Positions 26,597-38,000 of a DNA stretch of 64,000 nucleotides are shown piece after piece. Under the pieces are notes generated by a model that was not told where the DNA came from, did no database searches, and worked only from the letters and a program-made list of their open reading frames with translations. Position numbers and translations under genes: made by a program. Source of the stretch: Petasospora fabianii (Eukaryota; Ascomycota; Saccharomycetes; Phaffomycetales; Wickerhamomycetaceae); the NCBI GenBank assembly GCA_022641835.1, contig CP048717.1:1-64000 (forward strand). The letters run 5' to 3'. Within the stretch, counting starts at the first letter, position 1. Each line of letters opens with the position of its first letter.

Positions 26597-28654
26597 TCAC
26601 CAGTGTTTAACAGAGATGATGTAATCGTTGATGTTTTGTAGTAGGCGTCTAACATCATGTCTCGAAATGTTCTCTTTGACCATCATCAGCTCCAGTGGAG
26701 TCTTTCCATTGAGATGCTTTAACAATTTGTGGAAGACTGCAACAAGTTCAGGCGGCTGACCTTTAATCACTTTGGAAATCCATCTTCTTTCCACAGCAGT
26801 GGCTCTTTCCGGATCCAACAAAATGGTATCATCATCCTCTTCTTCCTCAATAATGATATCATGGCCATTAAGATCACGCCTCATTCCAACCGTAGACCCC
26901 GATGATTGAATACCATCCGTCTCTTTACTTGTGTTATCTGTGGAGATATCAGTAAATTTGAACTTATTATCCTTGTTTCTCTTAGTAAGACCCTCCCGCT
27001 CAAGATCTTCCTCAACTGCAAGCTTGATACGATTAGGGATTTTCAACCAGACAAATGTGAGAAGCTGAGTAACATATCCGTAACGGATCAGCCATGCAAG
27101 GGCATCAAGGTATGTATCTCTGTGATCTTTACTTGGGATGATTGTCATGTACTGTCTCGGCTTCGAGTTGGAGAGAAGAGAAAGGAATGATGGAAGAGAT
27201 GGGAGAGGTGGGAACATTTGACGAAAGATTCTCATGTTTTCCTCCACTTTGCTCATTGGAGCCATTGGGGAAACAATGAAGACACTTCTCGTTTGTAGTG
27301 GAAGAATGGCACGAGCACGACGCCAGTAGATCAAGTGTTTGGCAAATGAGATGAGTTGATTTGTGTCAAAGTTCAGGTTTTGTGCCAGCTTCTGTAATGA
27401 AAGAGTTGGATGAATGTTTTCAATAAATGAGGCAAGCGGACTTCCCGAGTCCGTCTTGAGATCTGTGATAATCTTCTCTGGGGTGTCAAGCAAAATAATG
27501 GCCATATAACACATATCTTGCTCCTCTTCCTCAGTGGCATCTTCGTCAATGCAAGTGGAAGAAAGGTATGACCCTGCTAGCACCGGTGTAGTCTTTGGAA
27601 GAATCGACCGGAATTGGTTTTTCAAGGGTATTTGAAGGGAAACGAGCTTATCGTTGATCTGGAGATTTGCAATGTTAGAAGCTGAAATGGCGGTAAAACA
27701 TTGTGATATCATAGCTGCGAGACTCGATTCGGCAAGGAGTTTAGAATAAACCTCATAGAGTGGTCTACCTTCAGTTGCCTCTTTGACTCTCAATATTTTT
27801 TGTGCCTCGTTCCAGACATAATTTGATTTGGCTTGTTCATATCTGAGAACCAGTGAAAGTCTCGAGACAACGTAGTGGAACATTTCATCAATTCTGTAGC
27901 CATACTCAACAATTGGAGGGTTCATTACAAATACCACGTGGAACATAGTCATAGTGTTTCCCTCTTCACTTTCTGAGTCAGCTCCATCAGAAGATTTGTG
28001 ATCAGAGTCATCTGGTGCAGAATCATTGGTCATTGAGCCATTAGTGGAAGCTGCGTTGGAGTGTCTTGAGCGAGCAGATTTCTTTGATCGGAATGCTCTC
28101 CATTCTCCTTGATCGTTAATGTGAATTGGAAGACCCAAGAATGCAATATCATCGACTGTGAGCTCGAAACGGGCATTACAGAGCTGCTTTGGTGGTGTCA
28201 TTATCTCAGATAAGAACTCTGGGTCAAAGCCAAACACCTTATTGACTACCGGGTCCTCCGATGCGTGGTCTTGAGTAGAAAACATTGAGTTTCTGTCCGA
28301 CCCTGTTCTCTTAGCCGATGACACGGAGTTCTTTTTGCTTCCCCTCTGCCGTAGTCTTTTGGTGTCCTTCTGTGCTTTCTTTCTGTCGTGTTCATCCAAG
28401 AGATCAAGCAGCGTCTGTGGGTCCTGCTCGTCTGCAGTCTCGCCATCAGGAGAGCCATCATCGTCACTGCTGTACTCTTCATCAGTAGTGGATCCATCGG
28501 AATCAACAAGGTCATCGTCGACGGTGAACGGTGTGGCCTGGTAACCATTTTCCTTGGGCCTAGGTGGATAGTGGAAGACGAGCTGTGGACCGTTGTGCGT
28601 CGTGATGACAAGCATGATCCCTCTTAAGCAGGGATTGGGTATATATAGACTCAT
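26597..28654 (-). CDS. NPR3: Nitrogen permease regulator 3 (SEACIT/GATOR1 subunit)
   Basis: The 685-residue protein begins with PNPCLRGIMLVITTHNGPQLVFHYPP, the longin-type N-terminus of Npr3. An acidic, Ser-rich, low-complexity insert at about 45-150 follows, then the conserved GFDPEFLSEIMTPPKQLCNARFEL and the winged-helix C-terminal region. Npr3 with Npr2 and Iml1 forms the GAP complex that switches TORC1 off on amino-acid or nitrogen limitation at the vacuole. The start is set at the ATG at 28654; a further in-frame ATG 20 codons upstream would add residues that do not look conserved. It is intronless. Confidence 0.95.
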   Translation of the reverse strand: MSLYIPNPCLRGIMLVITTHNGPQLVFHYPPRPKENGYQATPFTVDDDLVDSDGSTTDEEYSSDDDGSPDGETADEQDPQTLLDLLDEHDRKKAQKDTKRLRQRGSKKNSVSSAKRTGSDRNSMFSTQDHASEDPVVNKVFGFDPEFLSEIMTPPKQLCNARFELTVDDIAFLGLPIHINDQGEWRAFRSKKSARSRHSNAASTNGSMTNDSAPDDSDHKSSDGADSESEEGNTMTMFHVVFVMNPPIVEYGYRIDEMFHYVVSRLSLVLRYEQAKSNYVWNEAQKILRVKEATEGRPLYEVYSKLLAESSLAAMISQCFTAISASNIANLQINDKLVSLQIPLKNQFRSILPKTTPVLAGSYLSSTCIDEDATEEEEQDMCYMAIILLDTPEKIITDLKTDSGSPLASFIENIHPTLSLQKLAQNLNFDTNQLISFAKHLIYWRRARAILPLQTRSVFIVSPMAPMSKVEENMRIFRQMFPPLPSLPSFLSLLSNSKPRQYMTIIPSKDHRDTYLDALAWLIRYGYVTQLLTFVWLKIPNRIKLAVEEDLEREGLTKRNKDNKFKFTDISTDNTSKETDGIQSSGSTVGMRRDLNGHDIIIEEEEDDDTILLDPERATAVERRWISKVIKGQPPELVAVFHKLLKHLNGKTPLELMMVKENISRHDVRRLLQNINDYIISVKHW

Positions 28655-28886
28655 TGTAGCGCTTTCATGGGGCACTGGGACTGAAGCTGTTCGAATATCT
28701 TGAATGTAATGCAATTGAGGATCGTTGATGACTAGTCTTAAGGTTCACGATGTTTATTTAGGCATGTTCAACTTTTCGCGCGGTGTGGCTAAGACCCCAC
28801 ACTCTCGATAGGTGTCACTACAGCTCAGGTTAAGCAGAGATTTTTGTCATTAATACGTAATATAAGCATGGTTTAAGCAACTTAAG

Positions 28887-31358
28887 TCAGCGTCCACCAG
28901 CTCCAGAGAAAAATTCAAAGCTCAAAACGTCGTCAGCGGCAGACCAGTTCTCACCAATGTCCTGCATATTGTCGAGCATGCGAGCGAAGAACTCATCAAT
29001 GTTGGAGATATCAAGTGGGTCGTTTGCTTCCTTTGGAACGGCTGCGTTAGTTTGGGCCCTATTTCCAAATGCATCAGACCCGTTGGAGGATTCCATACTC
29101 CCAGCTTCATTAGGATGAAGAGGGAGTCCACACGGTTGGATAGGGGGACCATTCTTCAGCAGATGCAGAAGATCTCCCTGTGTCTTATGGTTATCATGCA
29201 GCTTACTCAAAGAGAGATTGATAATGTCCAAGATCTCACCGAGATTCTCAACATCAAATGGAAGGTTACGTAGATTAACAGCACCTGGGTAATAGCTTGC
29301 GTAAAACATATCCTCCCTGATAACGGATAGACATGGTTTGACGGACTTCACAATCTTGTAGGCATAATAGTAGCGAGGAACAAGTTTACCCAGAGCAGCA
29401 AGAAGAACGTTGAAGATCGTATCAAGTCCCCGAAGAATAGCGTCAATCTTCTCTAGTGCCTCTGCGTTTGGCTCAATTAAAACTCTGTGCCATGAATAGC
29501 GGGCAAACTTGAGCCTAACATAAAGAGAGATTAGACTGAGAAAAGTTCTATGGATGACCTGGAGAGTATTCGGAGTGGTAATTAGCGATGCCGATGAGCC
29601 TAAAAGATCTTGAACCCTAGTAATAATGACGAAAATGTTCGGGAGGAAGTAGAGGAGCTCAACACTCAAAAGCTTTCTCAGATAAAAAAAGGCAAGCTCC
29701 TGGTTACCAACCTGTGTGAAATGGAGAAAAAAGTGAGTGTAGACTCCAACAAAGAAGATTCTGAAAGACAAAGCAATCTTAACTGAAGATATCCTTTCGA
29801 TCATCAATTTCGAGTCAAATGTAGGAACTAAGAAGGTTTCTAATGGACCAAACTCTTCCGCAACAAACGCCTCCAAGCCGTTGAGTTTCTGACATAGCTC
29901 CCACACCTTGGTGCGACCAGAAACATCTAGAGCAAGAAGCATAACCTCCCTCAGTTGACTCAGAAGCAGGTAAATGTGGCTGTACACTGTGTTGACACCA
30001 CCTTCGCCCTCCTTTCCAATTTTCTTAGGAACCTTAGTATCATAGAACTGTTGCTGACAGTTGGTTGGGTTACCAAACGAGTATGCCTCAACCACATCAG
30101 TAAACATCAGGGAGTACCAAAGCTGTCTCCTCAAGTTCTTCTTGGATAATGGCATCTGCCTAAGGGCCGGAATGGAGTCAGGATCTCTGTGGAGGCCAAT
30201 GGAGATGGCCATTTGAATTATGACACCAGTGAATAATTGAGAATCTCCACCGTCGAGTCCCTCACCAAACTCTGGTGCATATTTCTGATACACTCTGACC
30301 ATCTGGGCAAACTGTAGCAGGGGAATGGATGGTCTAACAAGCAAATTAAACTTCTTAAAACATTCCTCAGCAAGTTCAATCACTGAAAGGTCAACCGAGT
30401 TACTAAACAGCTCCTTACATTCATCAGAAAGTGGTTTGTGGCTCTGTTCTGGTGAATTGAGGTTGACTCCTTCCGCAACCAGTGCGAGGAAACCAAGACG
30501 AAGCATTATGAAGAGCGTGCCCACATAGATAAGATCATCCTTACCTGTAAATGAGAACTCAGGATAGTCGTCATATGGAGCATCAAGTGGGCCAAGAATT
30601 TTAGCAATATCGGCAGTGAAAGTTGCTGGGTCCACGTAAGACATGAATGGTCCCACCTTGGTGGTGAAAGAGTCCAAGAACCGGCGTAGGGCCCTTCTCT
30701 TCGGAAGCTTGGAAAGTATTCTTTGTCTCAGTGCTGGTCTGTTGTCTTCACATAAAGAATGGACATTCATGACATCGGCCTTTCTAGCATTGTACTGTTT
30801 CTCACGCTTATCCCCGGAACTGTCCTCAAACTCCTGCTCTGTCTCAATAATAGGCTGAGTTGATATACCTGAAACTATCTCCTTGCGTGTCTCCAGTATG
30901 GAGGTGTACTCAAAGGCGAACCCTAAAGCAATGTCTTTTCTTTGGATAAAACTCCAAGCAAGCGGCCCATGAAATGAGACTTTGCAGTCTGGATATATGT
31001 GGTCCTGAATGTCGTAGAAGTTAATGACTTCCTCTTTCGACCCGTAAAGGTTGACACCCATGTAGTCGTATCCTTTCACGCGGCCCTGCTTAGGAGTGAC
31101 TCCACTCTGGGCTGATGCAGATCCCGTTGATGTTGATTGACCATCAAGGCTGTCCGGCGTGTGTTGCCCTGCAGCCTGTGCATTGAACACGCCTAATCCA
31201 TCAACACCATCAACACCAGGGCCATATGTGCACTCATTCTCAGAGCCTCGACGAATACATGTGGAGCAGGGCAGTTGGCGGTTACATCTCACCTTGCGTT
31301 GTTTGCACTGCAGGCAGACAAGTGTCGGCCTGTTGACATGCTTGGATACGGAAGCCAT
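28887..31358 (-). CDS. Zn2Cys6 fungal transcription factor
   Basis: The 823-residue protein has a complete binuclear zinc cluster near the N-terminus, Cys15-x2-Cys18-x6-Cys25-x5-Cys31-x2-Cys34-x8-Cys43. A long middle region follows (about residues 210-700) with the fungal-specific transcription-factor homology pattern, including IAISIGLHRDPDSIP and RRQLWYSLMFTDV. The C-terminus is acidic and hydrophobic, consistent with activation. It probably binds CGG-type half-sites as a dimer. I cannot assign it to a named S. cerevisiae factor. It is intronless and complete. Its targets are unknown, and neither the NPR3 nor the tRNA neighbour is informative. Confidence 0.88.
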   Translation of the reverse strand: MASVSKHVNRPTLVCLQCKQRKVRCNRQLPCSTCIRRGSENECTYGPGVDGVDGLGVFNAQAAGQHTPDSLDGQSTSTGSASAQSGVTPKQGRVKGYDYMGVNLYGSKEEVINFYDIQDHIYPDCKVSFHGPLAWSFIQRKDIALGFAFEYTSILETRKEIVSGISTQPIIETEQEFEDSSGDKREKQYNARKADVMNVHSLCEDNRPALRQRILSKLPKRRALRRFLDSFTTKVGPFMSYVDPATFTADIAKILGPLDAPYDDYPEFSFTGKDDLIYVGTLFIMLRLGFLALVAEGVNLNSPEQSHKPLSDECKELFSNSVDLSVIELAEECFKKFNLLVRPSIPLLQFAQMVRVYQKYAPEFGEGLDGGDSQLFTGVIIQMAISIGLHRDPDSIPALRQMPLSKKNLRRQLWYSLMFTDVVEAYSFGNPTNCQQQFYDTKVPKKIGKEGEGGVNTVYSHIYLLLSQLREVMLLALDVSGRTKVWELCQKLNGLEAFVAEEFGPLETFLVPTFDSKLMIERISSVKIALSFRIFFVGVYTHFFLHFTQVGNQELAFFYLRKLLSVELLYFLPNIFVIITRVQDLLGSSASLITTPNTLQVIHRTFLSLISLYVRLKFARYSWHRVLIEPNAEALEKIDAILRGLDTIFNVLLAALGKLVPRYYYAYKIVKSVKPCLSVIREDMFYASYYPGAVNLRNLPFDVENLGEILDIINLSLSKLHDNHKTQGDLLHLLKNGPPIQPCGLPLHPNEAGSMESSNGSDAFGNRAQTNAAVPKEANDPLDISNIDEFFARMLDNMQDIGENWSAADDVLSFEFFSGAGGR

Positions 31359-31720
31359 GATGGCAAGCTAGCCTGGAAGGTTATGAGAGGAGATCTGCTT
31401 CATTTTGTCAGAAAGTGACTTGGTGAAAATTAAAAGGAATGATTGTAGATACTAGACATGCTGGAGGACTTGTGTACAGTGCTGAGCTCGGCCGAGAAGG
31501 ATAACGCGGAGATATCTCGGTCAAATTGCCCGTTTAGGCGACAGCACATACTTGGTCTTATGTCTGTCAAAGACCTCATACATCAGTCTACAAAGGCTCT
31601 CCAATCATTCTGAGGACTTCAATTGGCCTATTTCCTAAAGTACTGACCAAAACGGTCATTATTGGATAAAAGGATGAGGAGTTGACCGGGAAAACAGACC
31701 CAAAATAACAACCATCAAAT
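31359..31720. other. Intergenic region between the zinc-cluster gene and tRNA-Val
   Basis: Promoter of the zinc-cluster factor on the minus strand plus the 5' flank of the tRNA gene. No gene is seen. Confidence 0.4.
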
Positions 31721-31794
31721 GGACGTGTGGTCTAGTTGGTTATGGCATCTGCTTAACACGCAGAACGTCCCCAGTTCGATCCTGGGCATGTTCA
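31721..31794 (+). tRNA. tRNA-Val (anticodon AAC)
   Basis: A full cloverleaf can be drawn. The acceptor stem GGACGTG pairs with CATGTTC (with G-U pairs). The anticodon stem TCTGC/GCAGA flanks the loop TTAACAC with anticodon AAC, and the T arm contains GTTCGATCC. Box A (TGGTCTAGTTGG) and box B (AGTTCGATCCT) are present. The discriminator is A and there is no intron. Confidence 0.95.
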
Positions 31795-31801
31795 TTTTTT
31801 T
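31795..31801 (+). terminator. Pol III terminator of tRNA-Val
   Basis: A run of seven T residues starts directly after the discriminator base. Confidence 0.85.
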
Positions 31802-32253
31802 CTCAGCATGAACTAAATATGGTAGGAGCACTACTGCGTAAAATGAAAAGAGTAGCTACTTTCACTGGAACTTCTCCACAAACACTCTGTCATACTGCTG
31901 AATTATATATAGCATTAATCTGGGCAATTCTGAATAACAAAACTTATTTCTTGAGTTAAACGAAGGATCCAGGAAATATGTGATTTTCTAGGAAAAAAAA
32001 GACAAAATAAAAATAAATAGTAAGGAATAGATTATTTGCCTTTCCGAACTATGGTTTTACTTTTAGATTAGCTAAAATTGAAAACAACATATGGGTTGCT
32101 TCTCCATATTTTATATCAATAATGGTTTAACTACAGTACCGGTGAGCCAAGGCAATTTTTGACAATAGATCGTACAGGATTTTCAAGCTCCAAGCTATAG
32201 CTAGCGGTCATAGACATGATATTATGATATTGGACATTAAATTAATCATCGGA
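31802..32253. other. AT-rich intergenic region 3' of MBP1
   Basis: No gene is seen. The stretch is markedly AT-rich (about 31970-32060 is almost pure A/T) compared with its neighbours, as is common for budding-yeast 3' ends or replication origins. No clear ACS-type element can be claimed. Confidence 0.35.
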
Positions 32254-34422
32254 TCATACCCTTTGGATTTCTGAAAGCAGCTCATCAAGTTTATCAGATA
32301 CCTCATCAATAGGTATGTCAGCAGATGCCGAGACAAGGCGTCTATATTTCTGCATCTTGTCATCGGAAGAATTGATACCAGCATGGAGATTTAAGATCTC
32401 TGAGAGCATCCTCTTTCTTCTGAGTTGAAGCTGACTGAGCTCAGCCGCATCCTTCAAAGGATCAGAAGAAGGTTGTGACAATGACTCAAATCTTTTCACC
32501 AGTGTCTCAAGCGACTTCTTCTGTGACCTTTCGAGCATTCGTTTCAACTTGATGTGTTTAGCATTTACCAGTGTCTCGTGACGTTTCACTTGGTCTTCCA
32601 CCAACCGCAGCTTCTCAGCAAGCATCTTCTCATCAAAGACCTCACCAAGGTGATTGCTGGTTCTCTCCTGTGTGTTTCTAATATCTTCATTCATATTTGA
32701 CACCAGCTCCTGAACCTCAGCAACATCAGATTCCTTACGCTGCAACTCGTAGTCATACGCACTCGAAAGTTCTTGTAATGATTCCATGAGAATTTGGGCA
32801 ACCTTATGCGTAGCTTCGATGGCTGCCTCTGAGACGTGTGGTGCAGCAACTGCAGTCGTACCATTGACATTCACAGACGTATTTTCCAGATCTGCACCCC
32901 TGTTTTTCAGATGCATCTCGTAGCGTTGTTGCACCTTCGGAGTGACATTCTCATTCTCCAGAAGAATATCAGATGCGATACGACCGGTGTTGTTGCGGAT
33001 GTTGCCTTTGGCCTTGTATTCTAAGAGCAATTTAATGCATTTCTTATTGGCGTTTTTTGCGCAGATGTGTAGTGCGGTATCACCATTTCGATCTTGCAGA
33101 TTAATGAACTCTTCAAGTCTCTGGGATGATTGTGATTCGGACACCTTTGCAAGAATGATCTCCATGTACTGCACGGCAGCTGGGATACGCGTTTTGGAGG
33201 AAGCAGAAAGTGCAATGTGATGAAGAACTGTACGGAAATTCACATCAAATTCAAACATATTCTCACTTAACAAAGCAACCAAGCGCTGGAAAGATCTCCT
33301 TGTATAAGCATTTGTAAATTGAACAGCTCTCATTAACGGTGTCTCGCCATTGTTGTTGACGGCTCTGTAGTTGCAACCAATGTTGATCAGCGACTCGACA
33401 ACTTGAGGGTTTCCCATGGAACATGCCCAGTGAAATATCGTATGTCCTTCTTCATCAATGACTTGATCGAAATTGACTCCCTTTGGTGGGTTCACGAGGA
33501 AATCTGGGACAGGTGAATCAGCTGAAGAATCATCACCCTGCATGAAATGATCTAGTAGCCTTCCGATATACTCAGAATTTGGGTCAACCCATTTCTCTCT
33601 CGTGGTGTCACCATTGGTCTGGTGCATGGCCCTTTCCAGGCTCTCTCTTGCCGTGGAGTTGTTATTCTGGTTTGGTGATTTCAGAGCATTCGCCAGATCG
33701 GCATCAGACATGAATTCACTAGGTGAAGAGGCGTCCATTATGTGTATGCGTGTAGCATCGTCAATATCACTCTCTAGACCATCGTTTTCATTTAGTTCAG
33801 CCTCACTCTCCATGGCGGTATCATCCATATCGGTATCACCCTCTTCTTCAAAGCTATCTTGTATGAGTGATGGTACCTGGTTGAGTCTCCTTCTGACAAA
33901 TACACCCTCGTTGGGATTCGACACTCTTGAGTCTTTCTTCTGTCGTCCTCGTCTCTTTTGTGAGGAGTCGTCATTCGATATCACAGGCATACTGGCTGCT
34001 TTTCTGGCAGGTAGTGCTTTCCTCACAGAAGCGGCTCTTTCAGTGGCGAGAGAATTGTTTTTGGTAGCATGGTGATGCTTTGGAGCAGGTGGTGGAGAAG
34101 AGTTGGCGTACATCGTCTTGGCTTTGAAAAGTGGTCTCAAAAGTTCTTCAACCCCAAACTCTGTGGCGATTGATATGGCTCTCTCAAGTGGTACGTATGT
34201 TCCCTGATATTTACCATAACCACCTTGTACCTTATCGTGTGTGCCAACCTGTACGTCTCTCTCCAAGATCCTTGTTCTCTTTGCCTTGGGGAAGTTGGCA
34301 CTCTTAAGGATATGAGTGGCGTTGACCCATCCATCAGATTTTCGCATCATGACGGACCCTGTGGGCACGAGAAACTCGTACACGTCAACCCCTGAGTATG
34401 TGGCGGAATATATTTGGTCCAT
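32254..34422 (-). CDS. MBP1: MBF cell-cycle transcription factor Mbp1 (APSES + ankyrin)
   Basis: The 722-residue protein opens with the APSES/KilA-N DNA-binding domain. IYSATYSGVDVYEF, KSDGWVNATHIL, KAKRTRILER and KVQGGYGKYQGTYVPL align almost without gaps to S. cerevisiae Mbp1. SPPPAPKHHHA follows, as in that protein. Ankyrin repeats occupy about 320-520, including DEEGHTIFHWACSMGNPQVVESLINIG and NRNGDTALHICAKN-type blocks, and a coiled coil runs to the Swi6-binding C-terminus. Mbp1 with Swi6 binds ACGCGT (MCB) boxes and drives G1/S genes. In S. cerevisiae PSA1 is its neighbour; here PSA1 is still close, but a divergent APSES-like gene lies between them. Confidence 0.96.
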   Translation of the reverse strand: MDQIYSATYSGVDVYEFLVPTGSVMMRKSDGWVNATHILKSANFPKAKRTRILERDVQVGTHDKVQGGYGKYQGTYVPLERAISIATEFGVEELLRPLFKAKTMYANSSPPPAPKHHHATKNNSLATERAASVRKALPARKAASMPVISNDDSSQKRRGRQKKDSRVSNPNEGVFVRRRLNQVPSLIQDSFEEEGDTDMDDTAMESEAELNENDGLESDIDDATRIHIMDASSPSEFMSDADLANALKSPNQNNNSTARESLERAMHQTNGDTTREKWVDPNSEYIGRLLDHFMQGDDSSADSPVPDFLVNPPKGVNFDQVIDEEGHTIFHWACSMGNPQVVESLINIGCNYRAVNNNGETPLMRAVQFTNAYTRRSFQRLVALLSENMFEFDVNFRTVLHHIALSASSKTRIPAAVQYMEIILAKVSESQSSQRLEEFINLQDRNGDTALHICAKNANKKCIKLLLEYKAKGNIRNNTGRIASDILLENENVTPKVQQRYEMHLKNRGADLENTSVNVNGTTAVAAPHVSEAAIEATHKVAQILMESLQELSSAYDYELQRKESDVAEVQELVSNMNEDIRNTQERTSNHLGEVFDEKMLAEKLRLVEDQVKRHETLVNAKHIKLKRMLERSQKKSLETLVKRFESLSQPSSDPLKDAAELSQLQLRRKRMLSEILNLHAGINSSDDKMQKYRRLVSASADIPIDEVSDKLDELLSEIQRV

Positions 34423-35081
34423 TGTGTGTGATGTGTTGTATCTATAGAAGTGCGGAGGTGGGTGATGGATTAAGGGATGTGTGAGTTAATGACCAAAAGA
34501 GTTTCACTGGGTATGATGGAGCGTATGTCACTGATGTGAGTGTAGTGTTAAGGTTAAAAGGTCTGTGTCTACACCTTGTGAAACAAGTGTGCGGTCTGTG
34601 TGGTGCTCTTGATGGTGATGAGGTTTTATGTTTCTCTTAAGCAATGGATAATCGGTTCGAGAAGCCGTAAGCGCTGTTGATGGGTAATTGAATTGAACGT
34701 GCTGCTATTCACAGAAGAGTGCAGCTCGACTGGTGTGCAAAATAAGACGTGGCACCAAAATAAGCCTCCGCTGCGGTGATTATATATCGTGCGTGGCGCT
34801 GTATGACCCCTGGATGAGCTTGTCAAGGGTTTTGGTTATCGTTTCGTTTCTCTTAACAGTAATTGTCCGACGGGGTCGTTTCCCTGGTAATTTCATGCGC
34901 CTGAAAAGAAAACACCCGAACATATCTGAAAGGGTCACGTGACTTATTGTCTGGCGCGCACAGACCGCGTGGGTATGGGTAAATATAAAGAATATATGGG
35001 GTTATCTGCTCCTATACACTTAGCGACAACTATATTTCTGCACATGATACACAGACTGAGTTAGAGTTTTATTGCATCAAA
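34423..35081. other. 659-bp divergent promoter of MBP1 and the triple-APSES gene
   Basis: No gene is seen. The right half holds a CACCCGAACA element (34909-34923), a palindromic GTCACGTGAC E-box (34934-34943), a GGCGCGC tract (about 34953) and AT-rich TATA-like sequence (ATATAAAGAATATATGG, 34982-34998). These are about 80-175 bp upstream of the triple-APSES start. Confidence 0.5.
34909..34943. promoter_or_regulatory. CACCCGAACA element and CACGTG E-box in the MBP1/APSES divergent promoter
   Basis: AAAACACCCGAACAT is a partial Rap1-like match (ATGTTCGGGTGTTTT on the other strand). GTCACGTGAC is a perfect 10-bp palindrome with the Cbf1 core. Both sites are closer to the plus-strand gene. Confidence 0.4.
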
Positions 35082-38000
35082 ATGACAGTTATTGGCATGA
35101 AGCAGCCCGACACAGGTGATTACATTCTTGGTACAAGAGAGCCCCCGCCTCCAAGAGATGTCACCTTTGGTCCGCTTCTATCCGTCATTTTCAATGATGT
35201 ACGTTCCTTATCGATCTTGTCGAGTATCAAAGTGATCGGCTACTAACGATGTACAGGAGGAGTTCTATATGATGGTGGTGAATAATACCGAAATCCTCAG
35301 GAAGAAGATCGGATCATGGGTCAACATTACAAAACTGATCAGTCTTGTCGAGGGATCCACCAGAACAGCACTTGAAAAGGAAGTGGAGAAGATGAACAAC
35401 GTCTACTACCTCAATGTTCAAGGTCGTTTGGGTGCAAGGTTTAGAGGCTGGTGGACCACACTGGATAATGCTCGTACTTTTGCCCGCAAATACAATATTG
35501 AAAAGCTCATGGGCAGAATCCTCGATTTTGAAAGAATTGCACTTGTCAAGTATATGGGTGTTGAATTCTACGAATTCTTTGCACATGTCACTGTTGATAT
35601 CAACATCCGAATCCTTCGAGAGAAGAATACTGCAAGAATTAATATGTGGCAATTGTTTGTTGTCTACAATAAAATCAAGGGCCCAAGAGCCAATCCCTTC
35701 GTGACGAGAAACTTCCATAATAATGCTAAGGACATAGTTATACGAGGCGATAAGACTCTATGTGGTGGCATATGGGCTCTACCACCAGATGCTAAGAAGT
35801 TTGCCCAATGTCATGGTTTCTTGAAGCACGTGAAAGTGATTGTGGAGTTTAGTGGTGGACCAGAACAGAGTCACATCTTCCCCATGGATGTCTTTGAGAG
35901 GACGGCAAGAAATCACTGGATCGCTACTGTGTCTGACGACTCCTTTTATGGTTTCCCAATATCTTTCAAAGGTGGTCTTGCTCCGGCTTTCCCACAAAAG
36001 AGACGTGGGAAGTCCAGAACTGAATTCTCTGCTGATGACTTGGTTATCACGAAGAACATGCACATTGAGTTGACTAAAGAGGGCCAAACCACGAGACACT
36101 CGATTAATATTGTGAGGAGACTTTCTGATGGTTGGGTCAACGCCACTAGTATTGTTCAAATATGTGTGCTGATCAGACTGAGCGACTTGGATCTTCGTAA
36201 GGATGATCCTGACCTTGCCACGGAGAATGAAATGTATTACCGGGATGTTCTCGAGAGATACGTTTATGAGACAGTGATTACCCCCAAGGTAAGAAGACTC
36301 TGTGGTAAGTGGATTTCTGCAGCTGACGGAAAGGCACTGCTCCATGATCTAAGGGTTATGGGTAAGAAGTGGGGAGTCACTTTGAAAGAGTTCATGAACG
36401 ATCCTAGCTTGAAGAGTGTGTCAAACGACGACGAGGACTCCGACCATGGTGACAGTGACGAGGATGAACTTGAGCTCATTCCTGAGAACGATTTTCTGCA
36501 GCAGCGCCACATTGCCCAGCAGCAACCATCCTTCAGAGACAGAAAATACTTTGATGAAGAACCACCATCTGATGAGGAGCCATTCATCCTGCACGGTGTG
36601 ACAGACGATGAAGAAGATGAGGTTGTTGAGGTTGATGGAGACAGTAATTCTGAGGCAGACGGAGAGACACCAGAGCCGGTCGTGTTCAAGAGACCACATA
36701 AGTTGAGTGATGTGAGAAGGGCCACAGTAAGAAGTGTACTATCCTCCTCAGGTGGTGAGTCTGAAGATGCCCAACCAGTCAAACGTTTCAAAGGAGGTGA
36801 TAGTGAAGCTTCCAACACCACCGCAGCATCTCAGATTAACCAACTCTTTGTTGGCGATGAAAGTGATGACGAAGTCAATGAGTCTAAGAGTAAGGGAGTT
36901 GATCTGGGTGACTCCTCCAAAGCTGTGCCGGAGGCGACTGATTCCACGACTCCTGTCCGTGATGCAAAGACGAAGGCACCATCCTTGGAAGAAGTCACGC
37001 GGCGGTTGAAGAGTATTGTCGCCGAACTTGACGAGCTTCTGAGTGATCCCAGGACAGTTTTCAAAGCTAAATCACAGAAAGAGATCAGGAAATGGTTTCA
37101 AGAACTTCGAATGTTCAATGCCCTGACTCCAGAGATCAAATCCAGAACCAAGCTTTCTAATCTGTTTCGAACTCTTGGATCCCTTATGAACGTTTTCCAG
37201 AAAGACATTGGAAAGCTCGAGGAGCGTTGGGCTTATGAGTGCCAGTTCAGTGTCGCTTCGATCACCCCGGCAGACGAGCCACCTCGTCCATGGCCACGCC
37301 CTGAAGACAAGCAGACATCAAGACTTCCACAGGTCGCACCGATGCCCGCACAGTATGGCCAACAGCGTCCCCTTAACAACGGGATCCAGGGCCCTCCAAG
37401 TTCTTCACTTCACCGAATAGGACCACAGCAGTCGTATCAAGGCACCCAAAACAGTACAGACTCACAGAACGTGTCCCAAAATGGATATACCCCACAGTAC
37501 TTCGGGTATCTTCCTCCAGTGGATATGCGTGGAGCTACGCAGAACAACACCAATCAGGGCCCTCCTCTCACAGCACCAACCGTACCAATAGCACTCATCG
37601 CACCACACATGAACAGCCAATGGCAACGGGGGTCTCACCTGCCCAACAACCAGTGGCAGCAGAATGGACCACCTAACATGAACAACATGGGTTACGGGCG
37701 CTTGCCACAAGGTCCATCGTCCCAAGGGTTCAGAGGAGGGCCACCCCCACAACAGTTACAGCAGAAGCCGTTCATGCAACCACCACCACCACCACAACAA
37801 CAACAACAACAACAACAACTTCAGCATCAACATTATCCTTCAGCTTACCAGCAATACCAGCAGGTGCAACAATATGTTCCATATCCTCCACAGCGTGAAA
37901 TGCTGTTTCAGCAACGGCAGCCACCTCCTTCCCAGCAGAACTTCAATGCTGGACATACCCAAAATCTCAGCCAGAACCAGGGGTACCGTGGCAACAAAAG

